Below are positions 51,835 to 62,421 of a stretch of 64,000 nucleotides of DNA, piece after piece. The notes below the pieces were generated by a model. It searched no databases and was not told the origin of the DNA. It saw only the letters and a program-made list of their open reading frames with translations. The DNA lies in assembly GCA_902523885.1 (NCBI GenBank), contig CABZAV010000001.1, forward strand, positions 62,001-126,000. Direction: 5' to 3'. The position numbers and the translations under genes were made by a program. The stretch is from an uncultured SAR86 cluster bacterium (GTDB taxonomy: Bacteria; Pseudomonadota; Gammaproteobacteria; Magnimaribacterales; AG-339-G14). Within the stretch, counting starts at the first letter, position 1. Every line of letters begins with the position of its first letter.

Positions 51835-52407
51835 ATGACTAAAAAAGAAGCTAGAAATCATGTAAATAAATGTTTCGCCAACTTATCAGCAAAAGAAAAA
51901 AAAAATTTCGACCATAGAATTTTAAGTAACTTTATAAAATTCGTAGATACCAATAAGTATAAAAAAATAGGGTCTTATTTTTCACTCCAAAATGAAGTGA
52001 ATACATTATATTTGAATGATTATTTAATGATGGCAGGAATTCAAATATTCTTACCAAAACTACCAAAAGATAAAAATAATAAAAAATTAAATTTTTTTAA
52101 ATATATAAAAACCGATAAATTTACAAAAAATAGATTTGGTATCCTCGAACCTTCAAAAAATATGAATCCCTTAGACATAAATGAGCTAGATTTAATATTA
52201 GTACCTTTCAGAGCTATAAATAAAAATCTTTATAGATTAGGATTTGGTGGGGGATTTTATGACAATTCCTTAGTAGAAATTAACTCAAATAAATGCTTGG
52301 GTTTAGGATACGAATTTCAAATTTTAGACGAATTCGACACCGAACCACATGATTTTAAATTAGGAAGGTTGATAACTCCTGAAGGTTACTTTAAAAACGC
52401 TTTATAA
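51835..52407 (+). CDS. fau: 5-formyltetrahydrofolate cyclo-ligase
   Basis: KIGSYFSLQNEVNT, LILVPFRAINKNLYRLGFGGGFYD. Confidence 0.92.
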   Translation: MTKKEARNHVNKCFANLSAKEKKNFDHRILSNFIKFVDTNKYKKIGSYFSLQNEVNTLYLNDYLMMAGIQIFLPKLPKDKNNKKLNFFKYIKTDKFTKNRFGILEPSKNMNPLDINELDLILVPFRAINKNLYRLGFGGGFYDNSLVEINSNKCLGLGYEFQILDEFDTEPHDFKLGRLITPEGYFKNAL

Positions 52408-53918
52408 CCAGCGTTTTCTGAAACTCTCGTAAAAGGATATTCTGTATTCAATAAGTCTTTATTGAGTTTATTCAATTGTGAGCTTTTAATAGAAAACCCA
52501 ACTAAAGCGCCACCATAGATTGATCCTTGATTTTTATAATGAAAAAGCGAGATATTCCATTTATCCTTCAATAAATCTAAAAATTGCATTAGGGCACCGG
52601 GCCTTTCAGGAAAGTCAACTTTAAAAACTTCTTCCGTTTCTCCATTTGATAGTTCAGGAGCTCTTCCACCTGACATGTATCTTAAATGTACTTTAGATAT
52701 CTCGTCATCACTTAAATCTGTGATTTTATATTTTTTGAGTTTCATAGATTTAATAAAGGAATTTTTTTCTTTGTCTCCTTTATTAAATTCTAATCCAAGA
52801 AGAATTTTTGCTTCCTGCGTTTTGTCTAGTCTATAGCTAAATTCAGTAATATTTTTTTGACCTATAGATTTACATAATTTTCTGAATGTTCCTTTTTTTT
52901 CAGGAATATTTATTCCAAAAATCATCTCTTTCTTCTCACCCATTTTTGATCTTTCAACAATATGAGCAAGAGATTCAAAATTTAGATTAGATCCGCAGTA
53001 AGTCGCAATCAAATTTTTATTTTTTATCTTTTTGTTTATTACATATTTTTTTAATCCTGCTAGAGCTAAAGCCCCAGTTGGTTCAGGAATAGTGCGAGTA
53101 TCAATGAAAGTGTCCTTTACAGCCGCACAAATTTCGTCCGTACTGACAGTTATAGAATCATCAATCCATTCTGTAATTAATTTGTAATTATGCTTACCGA
53201 TTTGTTTAGCAGCTGCTCCATCAGCAAATAAACCCACTTCTTTGAGTTTTACTCTTCTATTTGCTTTTAAAGAGCTATTAAGACCTGCGGCGTCTGCAGC
53301 TTCAACAGCAACTATTTTTATTTTTGGATCTACAGTTTTAATATATGCGCCCATGCCAGAAATTAAACCGCCACCTCCAACTGCAATAAAAATAATATCA
53401 ATTTTTTTATTGAATTGATCTAAAAGTTCTTTTCCAATTGTTCCCTGTCCTGCAATTACAAATGGATCATCAAATGGATGAATAAAGGGCAAGTTTTTGA
53501 TTTTACAAAAAGTTAAAGATTCCTCTAAAGCTTCATCAAAATTATCTCCTATTAGAACAATTTTTGCGCCATAACCCTTAACAGATTCAACCTTGATTGA
53601 GGGAGTCGTTTTTGGCATAAAAATGGTCGACTTAATTTTTAAGCTTTTAGCAGAATAGGCTACACCTTGAGCATGGTTTCCAGCTGAGGCAGTAACTACA
53701 TGTTTTGTGTTTTCACGTTCAACTAAATTAGAAATTTTATTATATGCACCCCTAATCTTAAAAGAGTGTGTAGGCTGAAGATCTTCTCTTTTTAAATATA
53801 TTTTGTTAGAAAATTGTGAAGAAACACTTTCTGCTTTTGTAATAGGAGTTTTTATTGCGACATCATAAACTTTAGATGAAGATATTTTGTCTAAATACTT
53901 TTTGCTATATTTATTCAT
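52386..53918 (-). CDS. ilvA: Threonine ammonia-lyase, biosynthetic
   Basis: KREDLQPTHSFKIRGAYNKI, TASAGNHAQGVAYSA, two C-terminal ACT-like regulatory domains. Confidence 0.95.
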   Translation of the reverse strand: MNKYSKKYLDKISSSKVYDVAIKTPITKAESVSSQFSNKIYLKREDLQPTHSFKIRGAYNKISNLVERENTKHVVTASAGNHAQGVAYSAKSLKIKSTIFMPKTTPSIKVESVKGYGAKIVLIGDNFDEALEESLTFCKIKNLPFIHPFDDPFVIAGQGTIGKELLDQFNKKIDIIFIAVGGGGLISGMGAYIKTVDPKIKIVAVEAADAAGLNSSLKANRRVKLKEVGLFADGAAAKQIGKHNYKLITEWIDDSITVSTDEICAAVKDTFIDTRTIPEPTGALALAGLKKYVINKKIKNKNLIATYCGSNLNFESLAHIVERSKMGEKKEMIFGINIPEKKGTFRKLCKSIGQKNITEFSYRLDKTQEAKILLGLEFNKGDKEKNSFIKSMKLKKYKITDLSDDEISKVHLRYMSGGRAPELSNGETEEVFKVDFPERPGALMQFLDLLKDKWNISLFHYKNQGSIYGGALVGFSIKSSQLNKLNKDLLNTEYPFTRVSENAGYKAFLK

Positions 53919-53986
53919 AGTGATAACAGGAGCAAAGCATTATACTTTTAGATAAATTAAGTTCCAGTAAATTAAACTAAGCATAA

Positions 53987-54643
53987 ATGACATCAAAAGA
54001 ATTAGTAGCTTCTTATACCTACGAGCTCGTCAAAAATAAGTTTCACAAGGATTTCATCTTGGGTATTGGCACAGGCTCTACGGCAAACTGTTTTATTGAA
54101 ATTATTAAAAAAGAAAAGCCAGAAATAAAAGCTTTGGTTTCTAGTTCTGAAGCTAGTAGTGATATTTTAAGATCTGAGGGGTTTGAAATTTCAGAATTAA
54201 ATGATGTTGGAGGACCAGATCTATATGTTGACGGCGCAGACGAAGTTAATGATAAATTTGAATTGATAAAAGGTGGGGGAGGTGCACTTACAAGAGAAAA
54301 AATCGTTGCTGCAGCCTCAAGAGAATTTATTTGCATTATTGATGACAGTAAAATTGTAAAAAAATTAGGAGCTTTTCCTCTTGCAATTGAAGTTATACCT
54401 TCGGCTAGAAGCTATGTAGCTAGACAAATTGTCGCAATGGGAGGAAAGCCAACATATCGAATAGGATTTGTTACGGATAATGGAAACCAAATAATAGACG
54501 TAATTAATTTGAATTTTGATGTTCCTTACGAAACCGAGATTAGATTAAACAGAATTCCTGGAGTTGTGGATAACGGTATCTTTGCTACAAGAAAAGCAGA
54601 TAAAGTTATTAGCGCTGATTCTTCTGAGGCAAGGTCCTTATAA
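53987..54643 (+). CDS. rpiA: Ribose-5-phosphate isomerase A
   Basis: ILGIGTGSTANCFIE, DLYVDGADEVNDKFELIKGGGGALTREKIVAAAS. Confidence 0.97.
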   Translation: MTSKELVASYTYELVKNKFHKDFILGIGTGSTANCFIEIIKKEKPEIKALVSSSEASSDILRSEGFEISELNDVGGPDLYVDGADEVNDKFELIKGGGGALTREKIVAAASREFICIIDDSKIVKKLGAFPLAIEVIPSARSYVARQIVAMGGKPTYRIGFVTDNGNQIIDVINLNFDVPYETEIRLNRIPGVVDNGIFATRKADKVISADSSEARSL

Positions 54644-55198
54644 AAGCAATTCTAAATTTTTTATAATTTCTGGGCTATTTGGCTCTACTTTGCTAGAGAA
54701 AGTGTAAACTAAATTCCCTTCTCTAGAAATTAAATATTTAGTAAAGTTCCATAATGGTTCTGAACCAGATAATTCAAAGATTTGCTTATAAAATGAATTG
54801 GCTTTGCTGCCTGTAACACTAGACGTAGCGAAAAGAGGGAAAGAAACTCCATAATTTGTACTACAGAACTCTTTAACATCTCCTTCATCGCTAAATTCTT
54901 GAAACATAAAATCTCTTGATGGAAATCCTAAAATTACAAAATCTTTTTCTGCATATTCTTTATATAAAGCTTGTAAACTTTCGTACTGATAAGTAAAGCC
55001 ACATCTACTTGCAACATTAACTGCTAAAATTACTTTGTCTTTGTATTTGCATAGATTTTCGGTTTTATTTGAATCCAAAACTCTAAGTTCGTGATCAAGC
55101 AATTCGGGACAATCACTAGTACTTTCGCTGGATTCAGAAAAAACTATACCAGTAAAAAAAAGAATTAAATTTAGAGAAATAATTTTTATTAATTTCAT
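54638..55198 (-). CDS. Glutathione peroxidase family protein (secreted)
   Basis: Signal peptide; VILAVNVASRCGFTYQYESLQALYKEY, WNFTKYLISREG. Confidence 0.92.
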   Translation of the reverse strand: MKLIKIISLNLILFFTGIVFSESSESTSDCPELLDHELRVLDSNKTENLCKYKDKVILAVNVASRCGFTYQYESLQALYKEYAEKDFVILGFPSRDFMFQEFSDEGDVKEFCSTNYGVSFPLFATSSVTGSKANSFYKQIFELSGSEPLWNFTKYLISREGNLVYTFSSKVEPNSPEIIKNLELLL

Positions 55199-55812
55199 AA
55201 TATTTTATATGGTTCCTTATTAGAAAAAATCAATACTTGTGTTCCAACCCTTACCTTGTTGAAGATTTCTATAACATCATCATTGAGCATTCTTATGCAA
55301 CCTAAAGATGCCGGCTGTCCAATCAAGCCTTCTTCAGCAGTGCCGTGAATGTAAATGTATCTTGATTTAGAGTCAACAATACCACCTCTATTTCTCCCTA
55401 TCTCTAAACCATCGAGCCATAAAATTCTTGAGGTTATGACATCTTCTGGTATGTCTATGGGGTCTTCTATGATTTTGGCTATTTCATTAGTCCAGACTCT
55501 GCCTTTGAAAACCGCGCCTTTTGGCATTTTTTTTCCAATTTTTTCAGAAATTACATGAGCACCTAGAGGAGTTTTAAAACTATTTTCTATATTTCCAATA
55601 CCAAATGCAGAAGAAGAGATGGGGTATTCTTTTTCTTTATTCCTAGTTTTTAAAAAAAGAGTCTGACTATCAAGATTTATCAAAATATGTGTTTTGTTTT
55701 TATTTAACTTACTAAAATTATTTGGATCTATCATTGAGTATTTTTCAAAATTTGGAGTAATTGTGCAGCTCACTAATAAGCAAGAGACAATATAAAACCT
55801 AATCTTTTTCAT
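55195..55812 (-). CDS. L,D-transpeptidase (YkuD domain)
   Basis: Lipoprotein-like N-terminus (CLLVSCT), IHGTAEEGLIGQPASLGCIRMLNDDVIEIF. Confidence 0.9.
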   Translation of the reverse strand: MKKIRFYIVSCLLVSCTITPNFEKYSMIDPNNFSKLNKNKTHILINLDSQTLFLKTRNKEKEYPISSSAFGIGNIENSFKTPLGAHVISEKIGKKMPKGAVFKGRVWTNEIAKIIEDPIDIPEDVITSRILWLDGLEIGRNRGGIVDSKSRYIYIHGTAEEGLIGQPASLGCIRMLNDDVIEIFNKVRVGTQVLIFSNKEPYKIL

Positions 55813-57337
55813 TTCTTAACATTTTATTAAAAAAAGACCCAAATATAAGGATTAAAATAAAAAAAATTGAAGGCCATTTACCAAAAGTTATAAACGGAGT
55901 GTGTCCGCTTCTAGTAAAAATTATAGATTCTATTTGTTGAGAGTTACTGACTTTTTGTTCTAAGTTATCTATATCAATACTTTTAACAACACTGCCAAAT
56001 TTGTTTATTAGAGCACTTACACCAGTGCTTGTACTTCTAATTAAAGGCTTTCTATTTTCTGCTGCTCTATATCTTGCAATCTGCAAGTGTTGATAAGGCC
56101 CAATAGTGTCTCCGAACCAATTGTCATTACTAGCATTAAATAATAAATTACTTTGTTTACCATGTTTAAGAAAAATATCTTGATAGGCTATTTCATAACA
56201 AATAGCAGAGGAAATGTTTAGATCATTTGAATTTATTAAGACATTATTATTTGAAGAAACTACATTTGGTCGATTGAGGTTAAAAAAGCTAAAAAATGAA
56301 TCAAAAATGGTAAAAGGGACATATTCTCCAAATGGTACTAACTTTTGTTTATCAAACTTGCCATTTAATTTTCCCAAGGACATTAAAGAATTACTCACAC
56401 CTTCTTCGTTATTACTTTTTGATAAAATTCCAAAAATAGAAGCAAAATTAGACTCAGAAATATAAATTTCTAGTTCGTCAATGACTTTCGTATACTTGGA
56501 ACTCAGCCCGGGCAAAAAAACTTCAGGCCAAAAAATTATTGATAAAATATCTTTATTTTTTGACTTAGATGAATGTTCTTTAATTTTTGATTTAAACAGA
56601 TTTATTGATTCATTTTCTCCTTGAAAGCTCCATTTTTCTTCAATGCTTATATTGGGTTGAATAATCACAATATTTACCTCATCTTTCTTAGTCGTCCACT
56701 CAACCTTATAGGATGAAAAAGACGCAATTAAAAACAAAGAAAAAATAGTTAAATAGATAAGAGATATATTTTTTTGACGGCCTGATATAAGACTTTCACC
56801 TAAAACAAAAATTAGAGCTGGAATAAATATTAAAATAAAACTCATTCCGAAAACTCCAAATATCGGAATAAAACCAGAAAAAAAGAAATTATCTAAACTT
56901 GTATAGCCTAGATAAAACCAAGGGAATCCAGATAATAAAAATTCTCTAATCCATTCTGAGCCTACCCATATCGAAGGAAATAAAAATAAAATATCAAAAT
57001 TAGTTTTTGTTTTGCAATAAGCAAATATCCCAAAAAAAATACCATTCAGTAAAGCTAAAAAGGCAGAAAGGCAAATAACTAAAAAGTAAGATACAGACTT
57101 AGTCGCCCCTCCATAAAAATAAATACTATTTTCTATCCAAAAAATTCCTATCAACCATAATCCAAATCCAAAAAACCAACCAAGGTAAAAAGAACTTTTA
57201 ATATCATGATCTTTTATTAAGAAATAAAGGGAAAGAGGAATAAAAAAAGTTAAAAACCAGAAATTAAAAGGTTCAAATACTAAAATTAGTGATGCGCCTA
57301 TAATTAGAGAACTGATGTAACTAATTAATTTCATCAA
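55799..57337 (-). CDS. lnt: Apolipoprotein N-acyltransferase
   Basis: Multi-TM plus nitrilase domain (FWPEVFLPG, LVPFGEYVPF, NASNDNWFGDTIGPYQHLQIARYRAAENRKPLIRSTSTGVSA). Confidence 0.94.
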   Translation of the reverse strand: MMKLISYISSLIIGASLILVFEPFNFWFLTFFIPLSLYFLIKDHDIKSSFYLGWFFGFGLWLIGIFWIENSIYFYGGATKSVSYFLVICLSAFLALLNGIFFGIFAYCKTKTNFDILFLFPSIWVGSEWIREFLLSGFPWFYLGYTSLDNFFFSGFIPIFGVFGMSFILIFIPALIFVLGESLISGRQKNISLIYLTIFSLFLIASFSSYKVEWTTKKDEVNIVIIQPNISIEEKWSFQGENESINLFKSKIKEHSSKSKNKDILSIIFWPEVFLPGLSSKYTKVIDELEIYISESNFASIFGILSKSNNEEGVSNSLMSLGKLNGKFDKQKLVPFGEYVPFTIFDSFFSFFNLNRPNVVSSNNNVLINSNDLNISSAICYEIAYQDIFLKHGKQSNLLFNASNDNWFGDTIGPYQHLQIARYRAAENRKPLIRSTSTGVSALINKFGSVVKSIDIDNLEQKVSNSQQIESIIFTRSGHTPFITFGKWPSIFFILILIFGSFFNKMLRNEKD

Positions 57338-57371
57338 TTGATTTTATAGCAATCAAGAAAATTCTTTTTAA

Positions 57372-57989
57372 TTATTTAGAAAGCCAATAATTAATTTTTA
57401 AGTCATCTAAAATTTTACAAGTTTCAAAAATAGGCAAGCCCACAACATTAGAATGACTGCCTACGATTTTTTCAATAAAAGTTGCTCCAATTCCTTGAAT
57501 GCCATAGCTCCCAGCTTTATCTAAAGGTTCTCTTGTATCCCAATATTTTGAACACTCATATGCTGTGAGTGTTTTCATAAATACTTTGGTCTCCACAATA
57601 TTCATGTTGAAATTCACAGTATCAGATTCGGAGTCATCCAAAATGCCTAAGGAAACACAAGAAATAACTTCATGAGACTGTCCAGAAAGCTCCAAAAGCA
57701 TTGAGATAGCGTGATCTTTATTTTCTGGCTTTCCTAAAATTTTGTCACCAATACTTACAATTGTATCTGCGGTCAAAACAGGAAGAATTTTTTTTTGATT
57801 TTCTTGAAGGTGAGCAAATGCAGATAATGACTTTTCCTTAGTATTTCTCTCTACAAAGTCATAGGCTGATTCATTTTCAAATGGGGCAGATTCTTCGTGA
57901 TAATAATTCAGAACCTCAAATTCTACCTTTAAAGATTTTAAAATCTCATTGCGTCGCGGAGATTTAGAGGCAAGATAAATGCCAGACAC
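57372..57989 (-). CDS. maf: Maf family nucleoside triphosphate pyrophosphatase
   Basis: IYLASKSPRRNEILKSL, VLTADTIVSIGDKILGKPEN. Confidence 0.93.
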   Translation of the reverse strand: MSGIYLASKSPRRNEILKSLKVEFEVLNYYHEESAPFENESAYDFVERNTKEKSLSAFAHLQENQKKILPVLTADTIVSIGDKILGKPENKDHAISMLLELSGQSHEVISCVSLGILDDSESDTVNFNMNIVETKVFMKTLTAYECSKYWDTREPLDKAGSYGIQGIGATFIEKIVGSHSNVVGLPIFETCKILDDLKINYWLSK

Positions 57990-57990
57990 T

Positions 57991-58146
57991 TTATTTAATT
58001 TTTTCTTCTTTATAAAGGACGTGTTTTTTTATTTTTGGGTCAAATTTTTTGATTTCGATTTTATCAGGTGTACTGCTTTTGTTTTTATCGGTAGTATAAA
58101 AATGACCAGTTCCTGCTGAAGATACTAATTTTATTTTTTCTCTCAT
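57991..58146 (-). CDS. rpmG: 50S ribosomal protein L33
   Basis: 51 aa [51 protein letters not shown], read manually; absent from the ORF track because it is short. Confidence 0.93.
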   Translation of the reverse strand: MREKIKLVSSAGTGHFYTTDKNKSSTPDKIEIKKFDPKIKKHVLYKEEKIK

Positions 58147-58379
58147 ACTTTTTCTCCTCTATTTCTAATATCTTCCAATACTTTGTCTATTCCTTTTTTA
58201 TCTATAATTCTAAGACCTTTTGTTGAAATATTAAGCGTTACATAACGATTTTCAGATTCAACCCAAAATCTATGTTTGTGAAGATTAGGCATAAATCTCC
58301 TGCGAGTTTTATTCACAGCTTTGGAAACGTTATTTCCAGACATTGGAATTTTACCTGTTACTTGACATTGTTTACTCAT
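58143..58379 (-). CDS. rpmB: 50S ribosomal protein L28
   Basis: [39 protein letters not shown]. Confidence 0.97.
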   Translation of the reverse strand: MSKQCQVTGKIPMSGNNVSKAVNKTRRRFMPNLHKHRFWVESENRYVTLNISTKGLRIIDKKGIDKVLEDIRNRGEKV

Positions 58380-58457
58380 AAAAACCTCTAAAAGGTTTTG
58401 TTTTATACCAGAATCTAAACTTCATTGAAACCTATCTAGAGTATAATTCGGAGCTAA

Positions 58458-59654
58458 ATGAAACAATTAGCTAACAAACACATACTTTTATGTGTAACTG
58501 GTGGAATAGCTGCCTATAAGGCAGCAGAGATCATTAGACTATTCAAAACAGCTGGATCAAATGTAAGGGTTTTAATGACAAAAGCTGCACAAGAATTCAT
58601 TACGCCCCTTACTATGCAAGCTTTATCAGGAAATCAAGTTCATGCTGATCTTTTAGACACTGAGGCTGAAGCTGCGATGGGTCATATAGAATTAGCAAAA
58701 TGGAGTGACGTTATTATCATTGCTCCGTGTTCTGCTAATTCAATTTCACGATTAGCTGCCGGTAAAGGAGACGATTTAATGACTGCAGTTTGCTTAGCAG
58801 CAGAATCTAAAATATTTTTTGCACCCGCCATGAATCAAGCAATGTGGGCTGATTCAAGAACACAAAAAAATTATCAAATTTTAATGAAAAATAATTTTAT
58901 TCCGATTGGACCCAATTCTGGCGAACAGGCCTGTGGCGACGAAGGGTACGGCAGAATGTCTGAACCTCAAGAAATTGTCAGTGAAGTAGCAACAAACTTT
59001 TCAGAAGGCCTATTGGCAGGAAAAAAAATATTAATAACTGCAGGTCCAACACGCGAAAAAATAGACCCTGTTAGATATATTTCCAACAGAAGCTCCGGAA
59101 AAATGGGCTTTTCAATTGCAGAGGCTGCAAGAGACGAGGGTGGCCTTGTTAGTTTGATTAGCGGTCCAGTCAGTTTAAAAACACCTGATGAAATAGAAAG
59201 AATAGATGTTGAATCTGCAGATGAAATGTTTAAAGAAGTAAACAAAGTTATAAATAATTATGATTTTTTTATTTCGACAGCTGCAGTTGCTGATTTTAAA
59301 CCTGAAAAATTCGAAAATCAGAAAATAAAAAAAGATAAGAATGCAGATAATTTAAGTATGGAACTTATTGAAAATAAAGATATTCTAAAATCTATTTCTA
59401 AGAATAAAGGAGACTTAAAAATAATTGGTTTTGCTGCTGAAACTCAAGACATCAAAGAAAATGCTAAAAAAAAGCTAAATGAAAAAAATTTGGATTTAAT
59501 TATTGTAAATGATGTTTCCGACTCTTCGATTGGTTTTGACTCAGATGAAAACGAAGTTTATTTAATTACTAAAAAAATTGAAAAAAAGATTGAGAAAATT
59601 TCAAAAAAGAAATTATCGAGAAGTATCATTGAATTTATTGCAAAATATCTCTAA
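58458..59654 (+). CDS. coaBC: Phosphopantothenoylcysteine decarboxylase/phosphopantothenate-cysteine ligase
   Basis: [54 protein letters not shown]. Confidence 0.96.
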   Translation: MKQLANKHILLCVTGGIAAYKAAEIIRLFKTAGSNVRVLMTKAAQEFITPLTMQALSGNQVHADLLDTEAEAAMGHIELAKWSDVIIIAPCSANSISRLAAGKGDDLMTAVCLAAESKIFFAPAMNQAMWADSRTQKNYQILMKNNFIPIGPNSGEQACGDEGYGRMSEPQEIVSEVATNFSEGLLAGKKILITAGPTREKIDPVRYISNRSSGKMGFSIAEAARDEGGLVSLISGPVSLKTPDEIERIDVESADEMFKEVNKVINNYDFFISTAAVADFKPEKFENQKIKKDKNADNLSMELIENKDILKSISKNKGDLKIIGFAAETQDIKENAKKKLNEKNLDLIIVNDVSDSSIGFDSDENEVYLITKKIEKKIEKISKKKLSRSIIEFIAKYL

Positions 59655-60206
59655 ATGGTTAGGTGGATATTGAGAAGGGTTATCGGTTTTATTTTGCCGA
59701 ACCTTATTTCAAATTTTTTAAAATCAGAAAATACTTCAGAAAAGATCAATAAGATTAAAATCCAAATCAAGATTGTCGATAAAAATTTGGGTGACGATAT
59801 ACCTTTCCCTAAATTTAATACTGATGGATCCGCTGCTTTAGATTTAAGAACAAATATAGTTGAGTCAATAACTTTAGAACCAAATGAAACTTATTTATTT
59901 TCTACTGGCTTCTCTATTTATATTGGTAATCCTGATTATGCTGCTTTCATATTGCCCAGATCAGGGCTAGGTCATAAAAATGGTATTGTTTTAGGTAATT
60001 TAATCGGTTTGATAGATTCAGATTATCAAGGAGAAATTATGATCTCACTTTGGAATAGATCGACCAATTCTTTTACAATAAATAGAGGAGATAGAATAGC
60101 CCAGATGATGTTTCTAGAAGTGGCTTCACCGATTTTCCAAATTGTGGATAAATTTGAAAAAACAGAGAGAGGAACTAAAGGCTTTGGTTCATCAGGTAAA
60201 GATTAA
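59655..60206 (+). CDS. dut: dUTP diphosphatase with N-terminal extension
   Basis: DGSAALDLRTN, PRSGLGHKNGIVLGNLIGLIDSDYQGEI, RGDRIAQMMF, GTKGFGSSGK; follows coaBC. Confidence 0.92.
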   Translation: MVRWILRRVIGFILPNLISNFLKSENTSEKINKIKIQIKIVDKNLGDDIPFPKFNTDGSAALDLRTNIVESITLEPNETYLFSTGFSIYIGNPDYAAFILPRSGLGHKNGIVLGNLIGLIDSDYQGEIMISLWNRSTNSFTINRGDRIAQMMFLEVASPIFQIVDKFEKTERGTKGFGSSGKD

Positions 60207-60221
60207 ATAAGGGAGAGAATA

Positions 60222-61784
60222 ATGGATATAAAATTACAAGACTCTTTAGCAGAAAGTTTGAGATGGCGATGCAAAGAATCTGCAGATGATATAGCAATAA
60301 AATTTTTAGACAGACAGCAAACATATGCTCAACTAGATTCAAATGCGAATCTTGTAGCTCAAGGTTTATTAAGCTTTCAAATAAAACCAGATTCTAGAGT
60401 CGCATACTTAGCTAAAAACACAGATTATTTTTTTGAAATTTTTTATGGTGCTCTCAAATCAAAAGCCGTAGTAGTTGGAGTTAATTGGAGGCTCGCTGCA
60501 GAAGAAGTCGCTTACGTATTAGAAGATTCAAAAAGTGAAATTCTTTTCGTTAGTCCGGATTTCTTTGAAATAATTGAAGAAATTGAAAACAAATTACCTT
60601 TTATAAAAGAGATTATTTGTCTCGAAGGAAATAATAAGAATTGGATGACTTATTCCCAATGGAAAGATGACAATGATGACATTGACCCCCAACTTGCATC
60701 CGATGAACATGATGACGTAATTCAACTTTACACTTCAGGTACAACAGGGCATCCCAAAGGAGTGCAATTAACAAATAAAAATTTTTACGCTGCTACTGAC
60801 AATACTATTGGAGTTATCCCTTTCCCTTCAGGTTCAAAAGCTATGGTATGTATGCCTGTGTATCATGTTGCTGGAACAAATTTTGGCATATGGGGACTTT
60901 TGCAAGGTTGCAATAATTTAATAATTCCAGAAGTAGATCCAGGTTTGATTCTTGATTTAGTCGAAAAAGAAAAAATAGAACTTACTTTGTGGGTGCCAGC
61001 AGTTATACTTTTTTTGCTTCAACATCCAAACGCAGAAAAAACTGATTTTAGCTCCTTGAAAGTTGTTGTTTATGGAGCTTCTCCTATTGCAGAAGATACA
61101 GTAGTAAATGCAATTAAATTAATGAATTGTGGGTTTTATCAAGTTTATGGATTAACAGAAACTTCTGGAGCAATTACTTGTTTGGTATCTGAGGATCATG
61201 ATCCTAAAAAGAATAAATTAAGATCTTGTGGCAAGGCTCTCCCTGGAGTTGAGATAAAGGTAATTGATGATGCTGGAAAGGAAGTTGATCAAGGCGAGGT
61301 GGGAGAAATTATTACAAAGTCAGATTTAAATATGAAAGGTTACTGGAACAATTCAGAAGCAACTGAAAAGTCTATCCAAGATGGATGGTTTTATTCGGGT
61401 GATGCAGGTTTTTTGGATGAAGAAGGTTTTCTATACATTCACGACAGGGTCAAAGATATGATTGTCTCGGGCGGAGAAAATATTTATCCTGCTGAAGTTG
61501 AAAATGCCCTGATGAGTAATGAAGAAATTTTAGACGCTGCCGTAGTTGGAGTACCTGACGATAAATGGGGAGAATCTACAAAAGCTTTTGTCGTTCTATC
61601 TGAGGGAAGTTCTCTAAATGCAAAGGACATAATTTCTTATACCAAATCAAAAATAGCCTCTTATAAAAGTCCAAAGTCAGTTGAATTCATCGAAATGCTT
61701 CCAAGAAATCCCTCTGGAAAAGTATTAAGAAGAGAATTAAGAGCTCCATATTGGGAGGGAAGAGATAGAGGTGTGTCGGGATAG
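60222..61784 (+). CDS. AMP-binding acyl-CoA synthetase/ligase
   Basis: LYTSGTTGHPKGVQLTN, YGLTETSG, GWFYSGDAGFLDEEGFLYIHDRVKDMIVSGGENIYPAEVE. Confidence 0.93.
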   Translation: MDIKLQDSLAESLRWRCKESADDIAIKFLDRQQTYAQLDSNANLVAQGLLSFQIKPDSRVAYLAKNTDYFFEIFYGALKSKAVVVGVNWRLAAEEVAYVLEDSKSEILFVSPDFFEIIEEIENKLPFIKEIICLEGNNKNWMTYSQWKDDNDDIDPQLASDEHDDVIQLYTSGTTGHPKGVQLTNKNFYAATDNTIGVIPFPSGSKAMVCMPVYHVAGTNFGIWGLLQGCNNLIIPEVDPGLILDLVEKEKIELTLWVPAVILFLLQHPNAEKTDFSSLKVVVYGASPIAEDTVVNAIKLMNCGFYQVYGLTETSGAITCLVSEDHDPKKNKLRSCGKALPGVEIKVIDDAGKEVDQGEVGEIITKSDLNMKGYWNNSEATEKSIQDGWFYSGDAGFLDEEGFLYIHDRVKDMIVSGGENIYPAEVENALMSNEEILDAAVVGVPDDKWGESTKAFVVLSEGSSLNAKDIISYTKSKIASYKSPKSVEFIEMLPRNPSGKVLRRELRAPYWEGRDRGVSG

Positions 61785-61785
61785 C

Positions 61786-62379
61786 CTAATTTCTAGATTT
61801 TAAAGGGTCTTTATAAACAGTGTATATAGAAGCAATAATAATTATTGCTATTAAAACGTATGTAAAGTACTCAACGAAAACGACTCCTAAAAAATAACCT
61901 GTTAAAACATAAAGACTTGCCCAAGCTGGAGAGGCTAAAACTTCGATTGGGAAAAAATATTTTGATTTCATTCCTAATGATCCAGCAATAAAAGGAACGG
62001 TACATCTCAAGGGACCGGCAAATCTTCCCAGAGCTACACTCAACATCCCTCTTTTTTTCATAAATTTTCTGGCTTGAAAAATATAATGATGATATTTTTC
62101 AGGAATCCAATCTTCTACTTTATTACCAATGAGTTTCCCAATAAAAAAACTTACGGTGTCACCCATAATCATTCCTAAAGAAGCCCAAAAGACTATTACA
62201 ACCGGACTTATGTTTATTGATGCTGCAAGTGCGCCTATGCCAGGAATGATAAGAGTCGCCGGTGTAAAAAGACCTAAAATGATTAAAGATTCTACAAAAA
62301 CCAAAAGAAACATCATTAAATTGATCCAGTTTGGATTTTCTTCTAAAAATTCTAATATAGAACTGAACTCGAACATCAA
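61786..62379 (-). CDS. DedA family membrane protein
   Basis: GDTVSFFIGKLIG, GRFAGPLRCTVPFIAGSLGM. Confidence 0.9.
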   Translation of the reverse strand: MMFEFSSILEFLEENPNWINLMMFLLVFVESLIILGLFTPATLIIPGIGALAASINISPVVIVFWASLGMIMGDTVSFFIGKLIGNKVEDWIPEKYHHYIFQARKFMKKRGMLSVALGRFAGPLRCTVPFIAGSLGMKSKYFFPIEVLASPAWASLYVLTGYFLGVVFVEYFTYVLIAIIIIASIYTVYKDPLKSRN

Positions 62380-62421
62380 ATTTTGTTTCTAAGACTTATA
62401 ATAGTTGCAATAATACCTCAC

